Origin: Hyaloscypha bicolor E
Lineage: Eukaryota > Ascomycota > Leotiomycetes > Helotiales > Hyaloscyphaceae
Direction: 5' to 3'
DNA length: 64,000 bases
NCBI RefSeq assembly: GCF_002865645.1
Contig: NW_020194626.1
Coordinates: 310,001 to 374,000, forward strand
Part shown: piece by piece, positions 60,901 to 64,000 of the stretch
Numbering within the stretch: the first letter of the stretch is position 1
Layout: every line of letters starts with the position of its first letter
Translations under genes and position numbers: made by a program
The notes under the pieces: generated by a model
The model's database searches: none
The model's input: only the letters and a program-made list of their open reading frames with translations
What the model was told of the DNA's origin: nothing

Positions 60901-62625
60901 CTACAACCTTGGCTTCTCATCTTCGATATCGAGAGAGGACAGACCCGTTTTATGCCGTCCCAAATCTTTCCTTACAAACTTCCCCGTTGAGTTTTTTGGC
61001 AGGCTCGTCACAGCCCAAACACCTCCTCTCAACTTCTTATACCCGCTCACCAATCCATCGATATTAGCCTGAACATCCTTAAGTGCCTTCAACACCGCCG
61101 CTTTCGTCTTCAAACTTGGAACCAACAATACATATGCTGTTGGCAACTCCGCCAACTGATGCTCATCCCAGGTCGCACCTACGCCAGCCTCCACCACGTG
61201 CGGATGTGAATTAAGATGTGCTTCCAGCTCTGCAGGAGCCACCTGAAAACCTTTATACTTGATCAACTCTTTGGTCCTACCAACCACGCTCAGAATCCCG
61301 GACTTGGAGATGGTGCAAACATCGCCCGTATTATACCATCCCTCACTGGGAAAGGCTGTCTTGTTAACCTCTTCATCCGTGTACCCAGAACAGACATTCG
61401 GACCCTTTAACCACAATTCTCCTGGACCTCCTTCCGGGGCATCTTCCATTGTATTCTCAACTTTCAGCATCGCGGAAATGTTGGGCAGAAGATGCCCGAC
61501 GGCACCTAGCTCAAGTTTCTCCCCAAGCCTCTGGTACGCCACATATGGACTTGCTTCCGTCATGCCGTATAACTGGACGATTTGCCACGGCGCCCGCTTG
61601 GTAAGACGGTCGTACAACTCCTGCTTCATCGAAAGACCACAATTTATTATTTCCGCAGCGGAGAAGTCAAAACGTGTGGTGAAGTCTGAGTTTGCGAACG
61701 CAAGCGCTATGGATGGAACTCCTTGGAAGGAAGTTGGACGAACGGATGAGACGAGAGGGCCGAAGGCATCGAGATTGAAGGATGGCATCGCGTGGTGCAT
61801 CATGCCAGTCCAAGGGCCCATGAAAAGCGGCATCGTCGTCATGGCGATGTGGACAAAAGGGGTGAAAGCGACGGTTCGAGAGTTGGAGTGGAATTGCTGG
61901 GGATCATGAGCGTAGAGCTGGTAGCAGTTTGCCACAAAGTTATAATGCGTAAGTCGGACTCCTTTTGGCAGCCCTGTGGTGCCGGATGAGAGATGGATGG
62001 TCGCCAGATGACCCATTGTATTGTTATAGTGCTGGATTGGAAGCTTCTCGTCATCCAGAAAGTCGTCAGGGACATGCTTGATTCCTTGAACTTTTTGAAT
62101 CACAGTCATAAGCTTTGGTTCTGGCCAATCCACCGCTTTTGCAGCCAAGGCATCTCTGGCAAGTCTGATGCCTTGGATGATCCTTTGAAGAGCCTCACCG
62201 TATGCAATGATATACTTTGGCTGTGAGACAACAAGCGCATGGGAAATCTCAGGTGGTTTTAGAGCGTGGTTGATTGGGCAGCACACACCTCCCGTCCACA
62301 GAATAGAATGGAAACATTCTATGTATTCGACGCAATTTGGCAACACGAGAGACCATCTATCGCCTTGAGATGGGCTCAGTGACTTGTGTAGGCCATTGGC
62401 AATTCTTCCCGCACGACTCCTGAGCTCGCCGATAGTAAGGCTACGGTTCGTGAGATTGTCTTTCGCTATGAGATGTGATTCCGGTACGGGGATATTGCCG
62501 GCGCTCTGATGAAGGAGTTCAGTAAGGTTCAAGTCTTGGGGTATTTCGATGTCTTTCTCCTTATAGATCCGCATTTTCGTTTCCTGCATTAGAGCTGATG
62601 AGGCAGATAAAAGCCTGAGATTCAA
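60901..62625 (-). CDS. AMP-dependent acyl-CoA synthetase (4CL-like)
   Basis: This 574-residue ANL-superfamily adenylating enzyme is in one intron-free frame. Core motifs are intact: phosphate loop SSGTTGLPKG (213-222), YGMTE (353-357), YNTGDV (431-436), hinge GRTKELIKYKG (449-459), and PKNSTGKFVRKDL (543-555) with catalytic Lys549. It should convert a carboxylic acid, ATP and CoA to acyl-CoA through an acyl-AMP; substrate is not readable. Length fits fungal 4-coumarate-CoA-ligase-like enzymes (about 550). Met18 (62574, MRIYKEKDIEIP) matches the usual start better than Met1; the first 17 residues may be leader. The C-terminus is PRL, not a standard peroxisomal SKL-type signal. It is divergent from the enoyl-CoA hydratase gene, 488 bp away, suggesting co-regulation. 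The sequence looks functional. Confidence 0.92.
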   Translation of the reverse strand: MNLRLLSASSALMQETKMRIYKEKDIEIPQDLNLTELLHQSAGNIPVPESHLIAKDNLTNRSLTIGELRSRAGRIANGLHKSLSPSQGDRWSLVLPNCVEYIECFHSILWTGGVCCPINHALKPPEISHALVVSQPKYIIAYGEALQRIIQGIRLARDALAAKAVDWPEPKLMTVIQKVQGIKHVPDDFLDDEKLPIQHYNNTMGHLATIHLSSGTTGLPKGVRLTHYNFVANCYQLYAHDPQQFHSNSRTVAFTPFVHIAMTTMPLFMGPWTGMMHHAMPSFNLDAFGPLVSSVRPTSFQGVPSIALAFANSDFTTRFDFSAAEIINCGLSMKQELYDRLTKRAPWQIVQLYGMTEASPYVAYQRLGEKLELGAVGHLLPNISAMLKVENTMEDAPEGGPGELWLKGPNVCSGYTDEEVNKTAFPSEGWYNTGDVCTISKSGILSVVGRTKELIKYKGFQVAPAELEAHLNSHPHVVEAGVGATWDEHQLAELPTAYVLLVPSLKTKAAVLKALKDVQANIDGLVSGYKKLRGGVWAVTSLPKNSTGKFVRKDLGRHKTGLSSLDIEDEKPRL

Positions 62626-63113
62626 ACTGATGCTGTGCTAGATTCTCAAAAGAATCCCGAGCTTGAGTTTTGATCTGTACGGGCATGACGCGCAGCCTTA
62701 TTCCAAAATGTCCTTGCACAGCATGCACAGGCGGCCCTGACTTCCAAATGGAGTAGCATTTTGCATGCACACCCTTTCCTTACCAGCGCCCGTGCAGGGT
62801 GCGGGGTAATGTATTACTCTCCGTTCTCTTGACTTCATGCATAGAATCACACATCAGAAAACCCTGAGAGTGACCTCTAAGAAAGCCTGTCGAATAAATA
62901 TGCACCCTAAAATTCAAATGCGGCTACAGGCGTCGACATAAATTTACCTTCCTCAGCAGAGCGATGGTTCTCCTCCTTTCCCTTTCTATGACTTCTACTT
63001 TTTCGCTTCATTCAGGTCCACCTGCAGAGTGGAACCTCATCTTTCATCTTCTTCCCTCGCCTCCTATTGTTCTTCCACATCTAACCTATTTCAAGTTCAT
63101 TCCCGCACACAAT
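62626..63113. promoter_or_regulatory. shared divergent promoter region
   Basis: These 488 bp between the start codons of two head-to-head genes must hold both promoters. Pyrimidine-rich stretches just before the plus-strand ATG (62,990-63,100) look like a fungal leader. A TATA-like AATAAATA lies near 62,894. No specific operator can be named. Confidence 0.6.
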
Positions 63114-64000
63114 ATGGCCCCAACTCGCACCCCTCCCCCATCAACCTCCTTCCTCCAAATTTCCTACCCCGCCGAGCGCGTGGTCCTGGCCACCATGTCG
63201 CGCGAAAAAGACCTCAATTGCATGAACACATCCGCGCACTGGGAAATGGACGCCTTCTGGAAATGGCTGGATAGCGAACCCAGCCTCTCAGTTGCGATCA
63301 TCACCGGCGCGGGCAAGAAGGCGTTTTCCGCCGGAGCCGACTTGAAAGAATGGAATGATTCGATGAAAGATGACGCAGACCCGAGACAGCGATTGGGAAA
63401 TGCGCCGGCCTTTAAGCCATTGAGTAGAAGGCTCGGGAAGAAACCTGTCATTGCTGCTGTGAATGGATTGGCGATGGGTGCTGGGACTGAGTTTGCTGTA
63501 AATTGGTACGTACCATGTTCTTGGTCCTTTTCTGTTCCTGCGTGAGCGGTGCTTCAAAGTGTATATATTCTATTATTTACTTTGGCTGACCATTGTGGTT
63601 TTTTTCAAGTGATCTTGTTATCGCGGCAGATACAGCTTACTTCGCTCTCCCAGAAGTGAAACGAGGGGTGTCTCCAATTGGAGGCGCTCTACCTCGAATC
63701 ATTCGCACGCTGGGACTTCAAAGAGCATCGGAATTTGCGCTGACAGGAAGAAATGTCACTGCCAAAGAAGCCTTTGAGTGGGGACTTGTGAACAAAGTGG
63801 TACCTCAAGATCAAGTGGTTTTGGAAGCCGTACGTTTTGCTGAAATAATTGCCGCAAACAGCCCTGATGCCATTATTTGCACTCGAGCAGGGCTGAGGGA
63901 AGGATGGGAAACCGCTGCAGTGGAGAGAGCGGTGGAAATTACGCTCGAAAGGGAATTCGCGGAACTACAAAGAGGAACGAATATCTTAGAAGGTGAGTTG
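63114..64000 (+). CDS. enoyl-CoA hydratase/isomerase family (partial)
   Basis: The start is ATG 63114 (MAPTRTPPPSTSFLQ); longer in-frame upstream sequence lacks family features. Exon 1 ends at 63505, intron 63506-63609 (GTACGT donor, CTGAC branch site, AAG acceptor), exon 2 is 63610-63992, and a new GTGAGT donor at 63993 shows the gene continues past the window. Crotonase-fold signatures: oxyanion-hole FSAGADL (71-77), NGLAMGAGTEFAV (117-129), LPEVKRGVSP after the intron. Glu126 and Glu146 are 20 residues apart, the spacing of the two catalytic Glu of enoyl-CoA hydratase, so hydration of a 2-enoyl-CoA is plausible. Isomerase or other crotonase chemistry cannot be excluded. It pairs with the divergent acyl-CoA ligase. 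Confidence 0.9.

Noticed and set aside
61259..61909. 216-codon plus-strand frame opposite the acyl-CoA ligase
   Set aside because: It is a shadow frame; the minus strand has all ANL motifs intact.
62561..62770. Short minus-strand frame upstream of the ligase as a separate gene
   Set aside because: It overlaps the ligase start and the divergent promoter and has no recognisable features.
1..64000. tRNA or rRNA genes
   Set aside because: I looked for A/B-box-like and cloverleaf-forming sequences by eye and found none convincing; a dedicated covariance-model scan would be needed to be sure.

Overview
The window looks like nuclear DNA of a filamentous ascomycete (Pezizomycotina). The evidence is short GT-AG-type introns, CFEM-like and crotonase gene remnants or genes, and a very strong imprint of repeat-induced point mutation (RIP: C-to-T in CpA and its complement, giving TpA excess and TAG/TAA in place of Gln or Trp codons). 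A Leotiomycete-like host is my guess only; no rRNA, tRNA or mitochondrial gene is visible to anchor taxonomy.

Positions 1-51,800 form one AT-rich, gene-free block of RIP-decayed transposons. It holds three ~6.3 kb Ty1/copia copies of one family (A1 3014-9357 minus; A2 10987-17301 plus; A3 29294-50441 plus, interrupted). It also holds two ~6.99 kb Ty3/gypsy chromovirus copies of one family (C' 18011-25000 minus, saturated with RIP; C 36531-43523 plus, still GC-rich with 98%-identical LTRs). A second chromovirus, B (30414-45238 minus), completes the set. All six have recognisable LTR pairs and 5-bp target duplications (perfect in four, 4/5 in A2 and A3). A3, B and C are nested three deep: C inside B inside A3. 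C' sits inside a long relic ORF of unknown function. Both chromovirus families appear to carry, opposite the stretch between pol and the 3' LTR, an antisense ORF with a C-x2-C-x6-C motif at nearly the same distance from the LTR. This is the most novel observation here. Copies of one 45-bp GC-rich sequence lie in inverted orientation at both edges of the block (2148-2192 and 51841-51885).

Positions 51,800-60,900 are a GC-normal but transposon-battered zone. It contains two families of solo LTR-like insertions (205 bp and 121/122 bp, two copies each, all with perfect 5-bp duplications), a Tc1/mariner transposase relic, a palindrome-rich tandem repeat, and a 1.04 kb segment bounded by 38-bp inverted repeats. 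Two cysteine-rich CFEM-like secreted or membrane protein pseudogenes are each split by a solo LTR. One intact-looking gene (523 codons, unknown function, minus strand) lies at 54,748-56,319.

Positions 60,900-64,000 carry two healthy, divergently transcribed metabolic genes: an acyl-CoA synthetase/4-coumarate-CoA-ligase-like enzyme (minus) and an enoyl-CoA hydratase/isomerase family enzyme (plus, running off the window end). They share a ~0.49 kb promoter region. Together they could activate an acid to its CoA ester and then hydrate or isomerise it, as in beta-oxidation-like side pathways or a secondary-metabolite cluster continuing to the right.
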